A stretch of 64,000 bases of DNA, from contig NZ_CP013377.1 in the NCBI RefSeq assembly GCF_001718415.1, forward strand, positions 496,001 to 560,000, read 5' to 3'. Positions within the stretch are counted from its first letter, which is position 1. Every line of letters starts with the position of its first letter. The notes under the pieces are model-generated. The model was not told the DNA's origin and made no database searches. It worked only from the letters and a program-made list of their open reading frames with translations. This DNA comes from Burkholderia pseudomultivorans (GTDB taxonomy: Bacteria; Pseudomonadota; Gammaproteobacteria; Burkholderiales; Burkholderiaceae). The position numbers and the translations under genes are program-made. Of this stretch, positions 43,895-54,633 are shown one piece after another.

Positions 43895-44860
43895 TCACGC
43901 GGCGGCGGGCGCGGCGAACATCGCGGCGAGTGCGCGCGCGACGCTGCGCGCGAGCGGTGGATCGCCGGCGAGATGGCCGGCCGGCACGCGCTCGATGCGG
44001 GCGGCGCGCACCGCGCGCCGCAGCCGCGCGACGTTGTCGACCGGGCACACGGGATCGCGCGTGCCGTGCGCGGCGAACAGCGGCACGCCGGCGTCCGCGG
44101 CGCGGCGCGCCAGCGCGAGCAGCCGGCGTTCGCCGAGCCAGCAGTCGTGTTGCAGGTAATGGGCCTGGATCCGGTACTTGTCGATCAGCCGGTTCACGGT
44201 TCGCCGCGAGCGGATCGCGCGCGCACGCGTGCGGCGCGTGAACGAAGAAGCGAGCAGTGCGCTCTCGTACGCATGCCACGCGAGCGCGACTTCGCGCTGC
44301 CGGGCCGCGCTCGCGCCACGCCGCAGGCGTCGTGCGCAGCACCACAGCAGGCGAGCGGGCCGCCGGCATCCGGCGGCGTCGCACAGGCGTCGCCATTCGC
44401 GCGGCGCGCGCGTGCGCGACTGCACGAACAGCCCGCGCACTTCGCGCGCGGACGTCAGGAACAGCCCGCGCAGCACGACGCCGGTCACGCGATCGGGACA
44501 GGCGCCGGCATACGCGAGCGCCAGCGCCGCGCCCCACGATCCGCCGACGACGCCCCAGCGCGCGATGCCGAGCCGTTCGCGGATCGCTTCGAGATCGCCG
44601 ATCAGCCGCGCGGTGTCGTTGTGGCGCGTGCCGCCGCGCGGCGCCGAGCGGCCCGCGCCGCGCTGGTCGACGAGCACGACGCGCGTGCGCGTCAGGTCGA
44701 ACAGGCCGAGGATGCCGGGCTGGCTGCCGCTGCCGGGCCCGCCGTGCAGCACGACGACCGTGTGACCGTTCGCAGCGCCGACCACCGCGTACGCGATCGA
44801 GTGCGCGTCGCGGCGCAGGCGCCGATAGGCGAGGACGGGAGAAGCGGGAAGCGGCGTCAT
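43895..44860 (-). CDS. alpha/beta hydrolase, proline iminopeptidase-like
   Basis: The 321-residue protein has the S33-peptidase signatures: oxyanion segment VVLHGGPGSGSQPGIL, VLVDQRGAGRSAPRG, and nucleophile elbow GGSWGAALALAY. The catalytic Asp and His are likely in THGTRDPVCPVDN (written in the protein as AAHGTRDPVCP) and near VPAGHLAGD. Such enzymes release N-terminal proline or hydrolyse small amides and esters. The central lid region is Arg-rich and poorly conserved. Its role among the PQQ genes is unclear. It converges with the receptor gene and is divergent from the sigma-54 activator. Confidence 0.82.
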   Translation of the reverse strand: MTPLPASPVLAYRRLRRDAHSIAYAVVGAANGHTVVVLHGGPGSGSQPGILGLFDLTRTRVVLVDQRGAGRSAPRGGTRHNDTARLIGDLEAIRERLGIARWGVVGGSWGAALALAYAGACPDRVTGVVLRGLFLTSAREVRGLFVQSRTRAPREWRRLCDAAGCRRPARLLWCCARRLRRGASAARQREVALAWHAYESALLASSFTRRTRARAIRSRRTVNRLIDKYRIQAHYLQHDCWLGERRLLALARRAADAGVPLFAAHGTRDPVCPVDNVARLRRAVRAARIERVPAGHLAGDPPLARSVARALAAMFAAPAAA

Positions 44861-45076
44861 GTCGATGGCGTGCGGGGAAAGGGCGTAACTGTGGGCCGGC
44901 CGTGCGCGCGGGGCGGCGACCGGATTGGATCCTGCTCAAAGCCAGAATCGGGCCAGCCGTGAAGATCGGGAGAGGCATCGGCGGCTGCGCGCCGGGTCCC
45001 TGACATCGCGCTGCACCGCACGCGGTTTCTTGCATTTATCTTTCAGTGCGACGCGTATTGCACGATGGCAAAACCA

Positions 45077-45092
45077 TGGCCCGATGTTTGCT
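45077..45092 (+). promoter_or_regulatory. sigma-54-type promoter upstream of the activator gene
   Basis: TGGCCCG-ATGT-TTGCT has GG at 45078-45079 and GC at 45090-45091 with exact -24/-12 spacing and a perfect -12 box. It lies 56 bp upstream of the activator ATG. An inverted repeat ATGGCAA (45065-45071) / TTGCCAT (45092-45098) brackets it. I see no TGCAACACC site nearby. Confidence 0.55.
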
Positions 45093-45147
45093 TGCCATCA
45101 CGACAAAGAGTCCGGCAGATGACCGGAAGGATCCCCCGGAGGAGACA

Positions 45148-47166
<2,019 letters not shown>

Positions 47167-47230
47167 CGCGCAACGGGCCGGCATCCGCGGCCGCGTACCG
47201 CCGTATTTGTCGGTTCGCCAGGCCGGCCTC

Positions 47231-47287
47231 TGTCACAGCCGGTGTGTCAGGATGCAACACCGGTGTTCAATGATTCAACACCTGTCA
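47231..47287. promoter_or_regulatory. three phased dyad sites, candidate activator-binding region for pqqA
   Basis: Site 1 is the imperfect dyad TGTCACAGCCGGTGTGTCA (47231-47249). Site 2 contains the perfect palindrome AACACCGGTGTT (47256-47267) within TGCAACACCGGTGTTCA. Site 3 is a half-kept copy, TTCAACACCTGTCA (47274-47287). Their centres are about 20-21 bp apart, two helical turns, so they face the same side of the DNA. They lie about 150 bp upstream of the sigma-54 promoter, the usual enhancer distance. Confidence 0.65.
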
Positions 47288-47418
47288 CGGCTGCCGCGCG
47301 CGATGCGGACCGGGCGATGCGGCGCGTGCGCCCGCGTTCTGTCGGCAGATCGTAAGGATTCCGTCCCGATGCCCGGGCGACGGCCCTGCGCCGCGCCGCA
47401 ATGCGCCGGATGCGCGAC

Positions 47419-47434
47419 CGGCACGCTCCTTGCT
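47419..47434 (+). promoter_or_regulatory. sigma-54 promoter of the pqq operon
   Basis: CGGCACG-CTCC-TTGCT has GG at 47420-47421 and GC at 47432-47433, the exact -24/-12 spacing, and differs from TGGCACG-N4-TTGCT only in the first base. It lies 66 bp upstream of the pqqA ATG. The rest of the 333-bp gap 47167-47499 has no gene, only this promoter and the dyads at 47231-47287. Confidence 0.78.
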
Positions 47435-47499
47435 GAAGAAGAACCGACCGCTCGACTGGCGCGGTTCCTCGACTCACCAACTCAACAAGGAGACACATC

Positions 47500-47574
47500 A
47501 TGCAGTGGACGACCCCGTCTTACACCGACCTGCGCTTCGGCTTCGAAATCACGATGTACATCGCCAACCGCTGA
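47500..47574 (+). CDS. pqqA: PQQ precursor peptide PqqA
   Basis: The 24-residue peptide [24 protein letters not shown] is the ribosomal precursor of pyrroloquinoline quinone. Glu16 and Tyr20, the residues that are crosslinked to form the cofactor, are present in the conserved FEITMY spacing. A clean AAGGAG ribosome site lies 8 bp ahead. It is too short for normal gene finding but unmistakable here, before pqqBCDE and after a sigma-54 promoter. Confidence 0.97.
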   Translation: MQWTTPSYTDLRFGFEITMYIANR

Positions 47575-47637
47575 TCGACGCGCGAGACGCCGTTCGTGCC
47601 GCACACGCGGCGCGGACGGCCTCGGAACCGGACGCTC

Positions 47638-48561
47638 ATGAAGATCAAGATACTCGGCTCGGGGGCCGGCGGCGGCCTGCCGCAGTGGAACTGCAACTGC
47701 GCGAACTGCCGGCGCGCGCGCAGCGGCAGCGGCCATGTGCTGCCGCGCACGCAATCGTCGATCGCGGTCAGCGACGACGGCGTCGACTGGGTCCTCGTCA
47801 ACGCGTCGCCCGACATCCTTTCCCAGCTGCGCGCGGATCCGGACCTGCAGCCCGCGCGCGCGATTCGCGACAGCGGCATCGCCGCCGTGGTGCTGTGCGA
47901 TGCGCAGATCGATCACGTGACCGGCCTGCTGATGCTGCGCGAGCGTTCGACGCCGCTGCCGCTGTATGCGAGCGCGCCGGTGCTCGACGACCTGTCGACC
48001 GGGCTGCCGCTGGTGCCGCTGCTCGGTCATTACTGCGGCGTCGACGCGCACCCGATCGCGCTCGGCGAGCCGTTCGCGGTGCCGGCGACGCCCGGGATCC
48101 GCTTCACCGCGATTCCGGTCGACAGCAAGGCGCCGCCGTATTCGCCGCGGCGCGCATCGGCCGCGCCCGGCGACAACGTCGCGCTGTCGATCGAGGACCT
48201 TGCGAGCGGCCGGCGTGCGTTCTATGCGCCGGGCCTCGCCGCGATCACCGACGACGTGCGCGCCGCGATGGAGCGCGCCGATCTCGTGCTGGTGGACGGC
48301 ACGTTCTGGACCGGCACCGAGATGATCGACCTCGGGCTGTCGGCGAAGCACGCGGCGGACATGGGCCATCTCGCGCAGTGCGCGGAGGCCGGCCGTCCCG
48401 GCATGATCGACTGGCTCGATATGCTGCCCGCGCAGACGCGCAAGGTGCTCACGCACATCAACAACACGAATCCGATTCTCGACCCGCATTCCGTCGAGCA
48501 CGCGCAGCTGCGCGCGCACGGCATCGACGTCGCGCACGACGGCATGCAATTCCAGGTATGA
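47638..48561 (+). CDS. pqqB: PQQ biosynthesis protein PqqB
   Basis: The 307-residue protein has the metallo-beta-lactamase fold of PqqB. It starts [20 protein letters not shown], includes the structural zinc segment [12 protein letters not shown], and contains the active-site-like [12 protein letters not shown] and [10 protein letters not shown]. It hydroxylates the crosslinked Glu-Tyr intermediate by current models. I start it at 47638; the frame runs 14 codons further upstream without family sequence. It overlaps pqqC by ATGA. Confidence 0.95.
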   Translation: MKIKILGSGAGGGLPQWNCNCANCRRARSGSGHVLPRTQSSIAVSDDGVDWVLVNASPDILSQLRADPDLQPARAIRDSGIAAVVLCDAQIDHVTGLLMLRERSTPLPLYASAPVLDDLSTGLPLVPLLGHYCGVDAHPIALGEPFAVPATPGIRFTAIPVDSKAPPYSPRRASAAPGDNVALSIEDLASGRRAFYAPGLAAITDDVRAAMERADLVLVDGTFWTGTEMIDLGLSAKHAADMGHLAQCAEAGRPGMIDWLDMLPAQTRKVLTHINNTNPILDPHSVEHAQLRAHGIDVAHDGMQFQV

Positions 48562-49283
48562 CGATGAACGCACCGATCCCCGCTGCGGCGTTGCACGCGA
48601 CGCCCTGGACCGCGACCGAGTTCGAGGCGCGCCTGCGCGCGCTCGAGTCGCGCTACCACATCCATCATCCGTTCAACCGGCGGCTCAACAGCGGCGCGTG
48701 TTCGCCCGCGCAGATCCGCGGCTGGGTCGCGAACCGCTTCTACTACCAGATCAGCATTCCGCTCAAGGATGCGGCGATCCTGTCGAACTGCCCCGATCGC
48801 GACACGCGGCGGCGCTGGATCCAGCGGCTGATCGATCACGACGGGCAGGGCGACAACGCGGGCGGCATCGAGGCATGGGTGCGGCTGGCTGAAGCGGTCG
48901 GCCTCGATCGCGACGCGCTGTGGTCGCTTGAACACGTGCTGCCCGGCGTGCGTTTCGCGGTCGACGCATACGTCAATTTCGCGCGGCGTGCGCCGTGGCA
49001 GGAAGCCGTGTGCTCGTCGCTGACCGAGATGTTCGCGCCGCAGATCCATCTCGACCGGCTGGCGGGCTGGCCGTCGCACTATCCGTGGATCGAGCCGGAC
49101 GGGCTGCACTATTTCCGCAGCCGCGTGCCGCTCGCGCAGCGCGACGTCGAGCACGGGCTGGCCGTCACGCTGCAGCACTTCACGACGCCCGAGGCGCAGC
49201 AGCGCGCGCTCGGCATCCTGCAATTCAAGCTCGACATTCTGTGGTCGATCCTCGACGCAGTCGAAAAGGCCTATCCCGCATGA
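48558..49283 (+). CDS. pqqC: pyrroloquinoline-quinone synthase PqqC
   Basis: The 241-residue, all-helical oxidase catalyses the final ring closure and eight-electron oxidation that yields PQQ, without metal or other cofactor. Conserved parts include [20 protein letters not shown] at residue 27 onward, [19 protein letters not shown] and [18 protein letters not shown]. The ATG at 48558 overlaps the pqqB stop; a second ATG two codons later is also possible. It is not fused to PqqD, unlike in some methylotrophs. Confidence 0.97.
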   Translation: MTMNAPIPAAALHATPWTATEFEARLRALESRYHIHHPFNRRLNSGACSPAQIRGWVANRFYYQISIPLKDAAILSNCPDRDTRRRWIQRLIDHDGQGDNAGGIEAWVRLAEAVGLDRDALWSLEHVLPGVRFAVDAYVNFARRAPWQEAVCSSLTEMFAPQIHLDRLAGWPSHYPWIEPDGLHYFRSRVPLAQRDVEHGLAVTLQHFTTPEAQQRALGILQFKLDILWSILDAVEKAYPA

Positions 49284-49561
49284 ACGCGATCGATGCCGTC
49301 AGCGGCGTGCCGCTGCGCCCCTGCCTGAGGGGCATGTACCGCCTGCAATGGGAGGCGGCCCAGGATGCCTACGTGCTCCTCTATCCGGAAGGAATGGTCA
49401 AGCTCAACCCGAGCGCGGGCGAGATCCTGCTGCGCTGCGACGGCACGCGCGAGCTGGACGACATCATCGGCGAGCTGGAGCAGTTGTTCAGCCAGTCGGA
49501 CCTCGCGACCGACGTCTACCGGTTCCTCGATCATGCACGCCTGCGCGGCTGGCTCGACTGA
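49280..49561 (+). CDS. pqqD: PqqA-binding chaperone PqqD
   Basis: The 93-residue RiPP recognition element binds the PqqA leader and presents it to PqqE. Conserved segments are [20 protein letters not shown] and [13 protein letters not shown]. It overlaps pqqC by ATGA and is separated from pqqE by 1 bp, so all are made from one message. Confidence 0.95.
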   Translation: MNAIDAVSGVPLRPCLRGMYRLQWEAAQDAYVLLYPEGMVKLNPSAGEILLRCDGTRELDDIIGELEQLFSQSDLATDVYRFLDHARLRGWLD

Positions 49562-49562
49562 C

Positions 49563-50681
49563 ATGACGGCCGACCTCGATCGTCCATCGGCGCCGCTGTG
49601 GCTGCTCGCGGAACTCACGTACCGCTGCCCGCTGCACTGCGCGTTCTGCTACAACCCGGTCGATTTCGCGAAGCACGGCGCGGAACTCGATACCGACGCA
49701 TGGCGTACCGTCATCAGCGATGCGCGCGCGCTCGGCGCCGCGCAGATCGGCTTCTCGGGCGGCGAGCCGCTGCAGCGCGACGACCTCGAGACGCTCGTCG
49801 AACATGCGCGCGGCCTCGGCTTCTACACGAACCTGATCACGTCGGGCATCGGGCTGAATGCGGCGCGCATCGAACGGCTCAAGGCCGCCGGGCTCGACCA
49901 TATCCAGTTGTCGCTGCAGGACTCGACGCGCGAGCTGAACGATTTCCTGACCAGCACGCGCACCTTCGAGCTGAAGCGCAGCGTCGCGCGGCTCATCAAG
50001 GCGCACGACTATCCGATGGTGCTGAACTGCGTGCTGCATCGCTACAACCTCGCGCACGTGGACCGCATCATCGAGATGGCGCTCGACCTCGGCGCGGATT
50101 ACCTGGAACTCGCGAACACGCAGTACTACGGCTGGGCGATGCTGAACCGCGACCAGCTGATGCCGACCGCGGAACAGTTGCGCGACGCGGAGGACACCGT
50201 CAATCGCTATCGCAAGATGGTCGGCGAGCGCTGCCGGATCCTGTTCGTCGTGCCCGACTATTTCGAGCAGCGGCCGAAGGCCTGCATGAACGGCTGGGGA
50301 TCGGTGTTCCTCGGCGTCGCGCCGGACGGCACCGCGTTGCCGTGCCATGCCGCGCGCGGGTTGCCGGGGTTGGCGCTGCCGAACGTGCGCGACCTTTCGC
50401 TGCGGGAGATCTGGTACGACAGCGACGCGTTCAATGCGTTTCGCGGCGACGGCTGGATGCGCGAGCCATGCCGCAGTTGCGACGAGCGGCATGTCGATCA
50501 CGGCGGCTGCCGTTGCCAGGCCTACCTGCTGGCCGGCGATCCGACAGAGGCCGATCCGGTGTGCGCGAAATCCGCGCATCACGGGCAGGTCGAGCAGGCG
50601 GTGCGGTTCGCGCGCGAGCGCGTGCGAACCGATGTGCAGCCGCTGGTGTTTCGCAGCCGGGAGAATTCGCTGGCGCGTTGA
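49563..50681 (+). CDS. pqqE: PqqA peptide cyclase PqqE (radical SAM)
   Basis: The 372-residue radical SAM enzyme has the cluster motif CPLHCAFC near residue 21, the GGE motif in GFSGGEPLQRDD, and a C-terminal SPASM region with clustered cysteines (GTALPCHAARG, then CRSCDERHVDHGGCRCQA). It forms the carbon-carbon bond between Glu16 and Tyr20 of PqqA. The start is the ATG just after the pqqD stop. No pqqF/G protease gene follows in this window, so leader cleavage must be done by a protease coded elsewhere. Confidence 0.97.
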   Translation: MTADLDRPSAPLWLLAELTYRCPLHCAFCYNPVDFAKHGAELDTDAWRTVISDARALGAAQIGFSGGEPLQRDDLETLVEHARGLGFYTNLITSGIGLNAARIERLKAAGLDHIQLSLQDSTRELNDFLTSTRTFELKRSVARLIKAHDYPMVLNCVLHRYNLAHVDRIIEMALDLGADYLELANTQYYGWAMLNRDQLMPTAEQLRDAEDTVNRYRKMVGERCRILFVVPDYFEQRPKACMNGWGSVFLGVAPDGTALPCHAARGLPGLALPNVRDLSLREIWYDSDAFNAFRGDGWMREPCRSCDERHVDHGGCRCQAYLLAGDPTEADPVCAKSAHHGQVEQAVRFARERVRTDVQPLVFRSRENSLAR

Positions 50682-50798
50682 CCGGCGATGCGCGCGGCGC
50701 CAAGCGACGCACCTCGGAACGAGCGATGCGGCGTGCGCTTCGTGGCGGCCGAGCCGCGCGTTCGCGCGCACATGGATCGACGCGGGACGGAGGTGACG

Positions 50799-51602
50799 AT
50801 GAGTACCACCGCGTTTGCCGTGCCGGGCGCGGCATCGGCGAGCGGCGAGGTCCGCACGCGCTTCGGTATGCGTGCGGCGCGCATCGCGGCGGTCGTCGCG
50901 ACGGTATGCGCGCTGCATGCAACGCTGTTCGTGCTGCTCGCGCATCAGCCGACGACGCTGCGGCGCGTTTCGGTGCAGCCGCGCGTCATGATGGCGACGC
51001 TGATCGTGCCGACCACCGCAGCCCCGGCGGCCGCGCCGGACGCGATGACGGCGTCGCGCACGATGCAGCGAGCGAAGCCTGCGAGCGGGCCCGTGTCCGC
51101 TGTCGCGTCATCGGCGATACGGCCGCATCCGGTTGCGCGCGCGCGATCGCCGGCGCGTGATGCACACGGGCTCGCGCCGTCGCGGCCGGTCGCGCCGGAC
51201 GTGCGCCAGCATGTCGCGCGAAACGATGCGGCGACCGACGCGCCGAACGCGCCGGCGGAGGTTCAACCGCAACCCCAATCCTCTTCCCGGCCGGCGCCCG
51301 AGACGGCTCCCGCACCGGCGGCGCCGCGTTTCGTCGCCCGTCCCGAATGCGCGCTGACGCAACCCGACTACCCGCCGCAGTCGCTGCGGGCGGGCGAGCA
51401 CGGCACCGTGCTCGTCGAACTGGAAACCGATGCGGCCGGACATGTGGCCGCCGCGCATGTCGCCGCCGGCAGCGGCTACGCGCGCCTCGATGCGGCCGCG
51501 CGCGACGCGGTGCTGGCGAGCCGCTGCACGCCGTATCGCGAGAACGGGGTGCCGACGCCGATGCGTGCGCGCGTGCCGGTCAGGTTCGATCTCGACGATT
51601 GA
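50799..51602 (+). CDS. TonB-like energy transducer
   Basis: The 267-residue protein has one N-terminal membrane helix (about residues 28-48, IAAVVATVCALHATLFVLLA). A Pro/Ala-rich periplasmic linker follows, then a C-terminal TonB domain (about 180-267) with YPPQSLRAGEHGTVLVELET and the closing strand RARVPVRFDL. It links the proton-motive force to TonB-dependent receptors. No exbB or exbD is nearby, so it would borrow these. Its place after pqqE, 7 kb from the receptor, suggests it serves that receptor. The start follows GGAGG. Confidence 0.85.
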   Translation: MSTTAFAVPGAASASGEVRTRFGMRAARIAAVVATVCALHATLFVLLAHQPTTLRRVSVQPRVMMATLIVPTTAAPAAAPDAMTASRTMQRAKPASGPVSAVASSAIRPHPVARARSPARDAHGLAPSRPVAPDVRQHVARNDAATDAPNAPAEVQPQPQSSSRPAPETAPAPAAPRFVARPECALTQPDYPPQSLRAGEHGTVLVELETDAAGHVAAAHVAAGSGYARLDAAARDAVLASRCTPYRENGVPTPMRARVPVRFDLDD

Positions 51603-51714
51603 CAGGACACCTTGCCATCACGACCGACGGCATCGGTCACGGCAGAACGCAGCGCGCTCCGCTCGCGCGCCCGGTTGCCTGGCCGGACGTCGCTGCGCTG
51701 ATGGAGTGACATCG

Positions 51715-52053
51715 TCACCCGTCGTCCGCCTTCGCCTGCAGATCCTTCAAGCCCTGAATCACGACCAGCAGCGCACGTCCGTGTTCGTCGGAGCCGTCCC
51801 ACGCGTCGACGATCGCGTCGCGCAGCAGTTCGTTATAGCGGCGGCGCGACGGACCGATCTCGACGCCATAGAAAGTGCATAGCTTATTGAATGGCGCGCT
51901 GCGGCGCAGCCGACGCCCGTCCGACAGCCGCAGGCGCGACACGGTCGGCTGGCTGACCCCGGAAAGTCGCGCGATTTCGCTGGACGAACGCGTATCCGCC
52001 AGCAAGCAGCGTAACAGGTCTTGAACGGGAAAATCTTGGTCCGGGGCTTCCAT
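51715..52053 (-). CDS. small helix-turn-helix DNA-binding protein
   Basis: The 112-residue protein has one predicted helix-turn-helix near residues 23-45 (SSSEIARLSGVSQPTVSRLR), of the general Cro/CI-like type, then a helical tail. A TATAAT on the minus strand at 52066-52061 and TTCAAC 17 bp upstream make a strong promoter. The transcript would start right at or 1-2 bases before the ATG at 52053, so the message looks leaderless. An ATG three codons further upstream lies inside the -10 box and is rejected. It is divergent from the unknown gene at 52132 and probably controls it and itself. Confidence 0.75.
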   Translation of the reverse strand: MEAPDQDFPVQDLLRCLLADTRSSSEIARLSGVSQPTVSRLRLSDGRRLRRSAPFNKLCTFYGVEIGPSRRRYNELLRDAIVDAWDGSDEHGRALLVVIQGLKDLQAKADDG

Positions 52054-52060
52054 GCGATGC

Positions 52061-52089
52061 ATTATACCTATACAGTTACGGCTGTTGAA
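52061..52089 (-). promoter_or_regulatory. promoter of the HTH gene, overlapping divergent control region
   Basis: On the minus strand, -35 TTCAAC (52089-52084), a 17-bp spacer and a consensus -10 TATAAT (52066-52061). The start point falls at about 52054, next to the ATG at 52053. The gap to the divergent gene is only 78 bp, so both promoters must overlap. Confidence 0.6.
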
Positions 52090-52131
52090 TGGGCTTGCTG
52101 TCGCCGGCGAGGCTGTATCCCGAGAAAGTTG

Positions 52132-53031
52132 ATGACACTGAAACACCTCCCTCCCACGTTCTGCTGGACAAAGATCGGTACCGAGTCCGGCGAGGAACTG
52201 CCGACCGTCGTGCTCCGCAAGGAATGGGAACGCCGGCTCGGAGGCGGTCGTTTTCTGTGGGGCATCAACCAGCCGCTCGGCAACAGCGCGCAGGTCGCCG
52301 CGCATCGCACCGGCTCGCTGCTCGCGCTGTTCTCGCCGGTCGCATCGCGCACGCGGGCGGGCGAGCGCAAGGATGCGCTGCTGTGGAATGCGTGGATCGA
52401 CGCAAGCGGCCAGGTGCGGCCGCTGCCGCCGCATACGTTCATCGCGAGCCGCGCGAGGCTGCCGTCGGGCCGGCGTCGCGAGCAGCACTACGCGCTGGTA
52501 TGCGCGTCGTCCACCGCGCTGACGGTCGGCACGCAGTTGCGCGTGTATCCGGATCACCTGCGCAGCGTCAGCACGGGCAAGCCGCTCGGCGTCGCGCAGG
52601 GCGCGGCCGTCGTCGATTGCGTCGGGCGCGCGAAGGAGCAGACCGGCAAGAGCTATCCGCTCGCGCTGTCGGTCGAGCTAGAAGCGCCGTATTTCGTGCG
52701 GCTCGCGCAGCCGTGCGTGCTGAAGGCGCGCGATCTCGCGGAGGTGAACAAGGCGACGCGCGCGGGCGATTTCGACCGCTTCGTCGAACTGGTCGCACGC
52801 TTGCGCGGCAAGTCGCCGACCGAGGCGGTGCGCGGCGTCACGCGCGACCTGTTCGACGTGCCGCCGATCGAAACGGCGGCCGCGTATGTCGCGCCCGCGC
52901 ATGTCGCGCGTTTGCGCAGCCGTCCCGCGGCCGAGCATGCGCGCGGCCTGACCGGCGATCTGTTCGACCTGTCGCCGGGAGAGCCCGCGGCGTTCGGCGG
53001 CATCGCGCATCCGCGTATCGGGCGCGCATGA
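52132..53031 (+). CDS. unknown 299-residue protein divergent from an HTH gene
   Basis: I do not recognise this family. There is no signal peptide or membrane segment. The N-terminal half (about residues 1-140) is mixed alpha/beta with TFCWTKIGTESGEELPTVV and WGINQPLGNSAQV. It has some look of a PUA/EVE-like beta barrel, but I cannot support that. The C-terminal part carries two copies of one motif, VRGVTRDLFDVPP and ARGLTGDLFDLSP, about 35 residues apart. The pairing with a small autoregulating HTH protein over a tight divergent promoter recalls toxin-antitoxin or defence modules. That is inference from layout only. Confidence 0.75.
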   Translation: MTLKHLPPTFCWTKIGTESGEELPTVVLRKEWERRLGGGRFLWGINQPLGNSAQVAAHRTGSLLALFSPVASRTRAGERKDALLWNAWIDASGQVRPLPPHTFIASRARLPSGRRREQHYALVCASSTALTVGTQLRVYPDHLRSVSTGKPLGVAQGAAVVDCVGRAKEQTGKSYPLALSVELEAPYFVRLAQPCVLKARDLAEVNKATRAGDFDRFVELVARLRGKSPTEAVRGVTRDLFDVPPIETAAAYVAPAHVARLRSRPAAEHARGLTGDLFDLSPGEPAAFGGIAHPRIGRA

Positions 53032-53241
53032 CGCGCGCGCCGGTTCGGCGCGCAAGAATTTGTTGCAATCTCGCGATAGCGGTTCGGCGAGCGCAGAGGG
53101 ACAATCGGGTCGAAGCGCGCCGCGCCGCACGATGGCCGATGCGTCGCCTGGCGGCGGAACCTGTCGTTCACGCCGCCGACATGCGCACCGCGCACACTGC
53201 GTCGGCCTGCTTCACTCAAGCAACCTGAGGGAGAAGTGTCG

Positions 53242-53472
53242 ATGCCGAGTCACATCTGTTCGCGGGAAGCCCGGGCTGCGCAGCGCTTCGTCGAAGCGAC
53301 GCGCAACGTCGATCAGGCGTTTCGCGCGGTGCGCGGCGAGCGCGACGACGAGCACGCGTCGGACGAATACGCACGCGCGATGTCGCGCCTCGATCGCGCG
53401 CTCGACGAACTGGCGCGTGCGCAGGAATTCTTCGACCGCGTGGTGAGCGCGGACGCGGCGCGCAGCCTCTGA
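53242..53472 (+). CDS. small hypothetical protein, charged and helical
   Basis: The 76-residue protein is rich in Ala, Arg, Asp and Glu and probably forms two helices (ARAAQRFVEATRNVDQAFRAV and EYARAMSRLDRALDELARAQ). It has no Cys and no membrane segment. The ATG at 53242 has AGGGAGAA at a good distance; a GTG two codons earlier is too close to that site. Function unknown. A hairpin terminator candidate follows 27 bp after the stop, which supports a real short transcript. Confidence 0.6.
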   Translation: MPSHICSREARAAQRFVEATRNVDQAFRAVRGERDDEHASDEYARAMSRLDRALDELARAQEFFDRVVSADAARSL

Positions 53473-53499
53473 TTCCCGCACTTTCCGCTGTCGTCTCCG

Positions 53500-53520
53500 G
53501 CGCGTCGATCGACGCGCTTT
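53500..53520 (+). terminator. possible intrinsic terminator after the small gene
   Basis: GCGCGTC-GATC-GACGCGC (53500-53517) is a perfect 18-bp palindrome forming a 7-bp stem with a 4-nt loop and is followed by TTT. It lies in the convergent gap before the aldo/keto reductase gene. The T-run is short. Confidence 0.5.
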
Positions 53521-53625
53521 CGTCATCCTGCCGGGCGATGCCGCGCGGCATGTCATTGTGTCGATCCCGACTGCGTGCGAGCGATAAGGTCGCGCGCGCC
53601 GCGCCGCGCCGCGCGCGCCGCGCGG

Positions 53626-54633
53626 TCAGACCTTCCGGCCTTCGACCGGATAGTTCGGATCCGTATAACCGTGCGTCGACGCATGCCCCGGCGGCACCAG
53701 CGCGTCGACGAAGCGTTCGTCGTCCGGGCCGAGTTCGAGCGCGAGCGCCTCGACATAGCTGTCCCAGTGCGCTTCGGTGCGCGGCCCCGCGATCGCCGCG
53801 CTGACCGCGCGATTGTTCAGCACCCACGCCAGCGCGAACGCGATCGACGTCGTGCCGCGCGCGGCCGCATGCGCGGCGACCTGCTGCGCGATCCGCAGCG
53901 ATTCGGGCCGCCATTCCGTCTGCTGAATGCGCCGGTCGCCACGGCCTGCGCGCGAATCGGCGGGCGGCTGCCCGTCGGTTGCGTATTTGCCGGTCAGCAC
54001 GCCGCGCGCGAGCGGGCTGTACGGCACGACGCCGATTCCGTAGTGTGCTGCCGCCGGCAGCTGCTCGACTTCGGCGCTGCGGTCGACGAGGTTGTACAGC
54101 GGCTCGCTCGCGACCGGCCGGTCGATGCCGAGCTGATCGGCGATGCGCACGATCTCGGCGATGCGCCAGCCGCGGAAGTTCGACAGCCCGTAGTAGCGGA
54201 TCTTGCCTTGCCGGATCAGGTCGCCCACCGCGCGCAGCGCTTCCTCGAGCGGCGCGTCGGTCACCGCGCGATGGAAATAGAGGATGTCGATGTAATCGGT
54301 GCCGAGGCGCTTCAGGCTCGCATCGACGGCCTGGCAGATCCACTTGCGCGACTGGCCTTGCCGGTTCGGCCCGGCGTCCGGGCCGGCCGGGTAGCCGAAC
54401 TTGGTCGCGACGACCCAGCTGTCGCGATGCGGCGCGATTGCGCGGCCGACGATCTCCTCCGAGCGTCCGGCGTGATAGACGTCGGCCGTGTCGATGAAAT
54501 TGACGCCCTGGTCGAAGGCCTTGTCGATGATGCGGGTCGACGTTGCTTCGTCGGTCTCGCCGCCGAACATCATTGCGCCGAGACACAGCGGCGACACCTT
54601 GAGCGCGCTGCGCCCGAGATAGCGGTAATCCAT
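53626..54633 (-). CDS. aldo/keto reductase
   Basis: The 335-residue NADPH oxidoreductase has the AKR barrel signatures: FGGETDEATSTRIIDKAFDQ and the catalytic Asp/Tyr region FIDTADVYHAGRSEEIVGRA. Later come the Lys segment VATKFGYPAG and the His in DILYFHRAVTDAPLEE. The C-terminal nucleotide-binding segment is AIAGPRTEAHWDSY. It reduces aldehydes or ketones; the substrate is unknown. The start at 54633 (MDYRYLGRSALKVS) has GGAG 7 bp ahead; an ATG two codons upstream is too near that site. A LysR gene on the same strand lies upstream and may regulate it. Confidence 0.9.
   Translation of the reverse strand: MDYRYLGRSALKVSPLCLGAMMFGGETDEATSTRIIDKAFDQGVNFIDTADVYHAGRSEEIVGRAIAPHRDSWVVATKFGYPAGPDAGPNRQGQSRKWICQAVDASLKRLGTDYIDILYFHRAVTDAPLEEALRAVGDLIRQGKIRYYGLSNFRGWRIAEIVRIADQLGIDRPVASEPLYNLVDRSAEVEQLPAAAHYGIGVVPYSPLARGVLTGKYATDGQPPADSRAGRGDRRIQQTEWRPESLRIAQQVAAHAAARGTTSIAFALAWVLNNRAVSAAIAGPRTEAHWDSYVEALALELGPDDERFVDALVPPGHASTHGYTDPNYPVEGRKV

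Noticed and set aside
45046..45147. Longer N-terminus for the sigma-54 activator starting at 45046
   Set aside because: That stretch contains the -24/-12 element, and the ATG at 45148 has a far better ribosome site.
53590..53625. Run of alternating GC and CGC bases after the aldo/keto reductase gene as a special repeat
   Set aside because: Simple low-complexity GC sequence of a convergent gap; can fold, but no defined unit or T-run.
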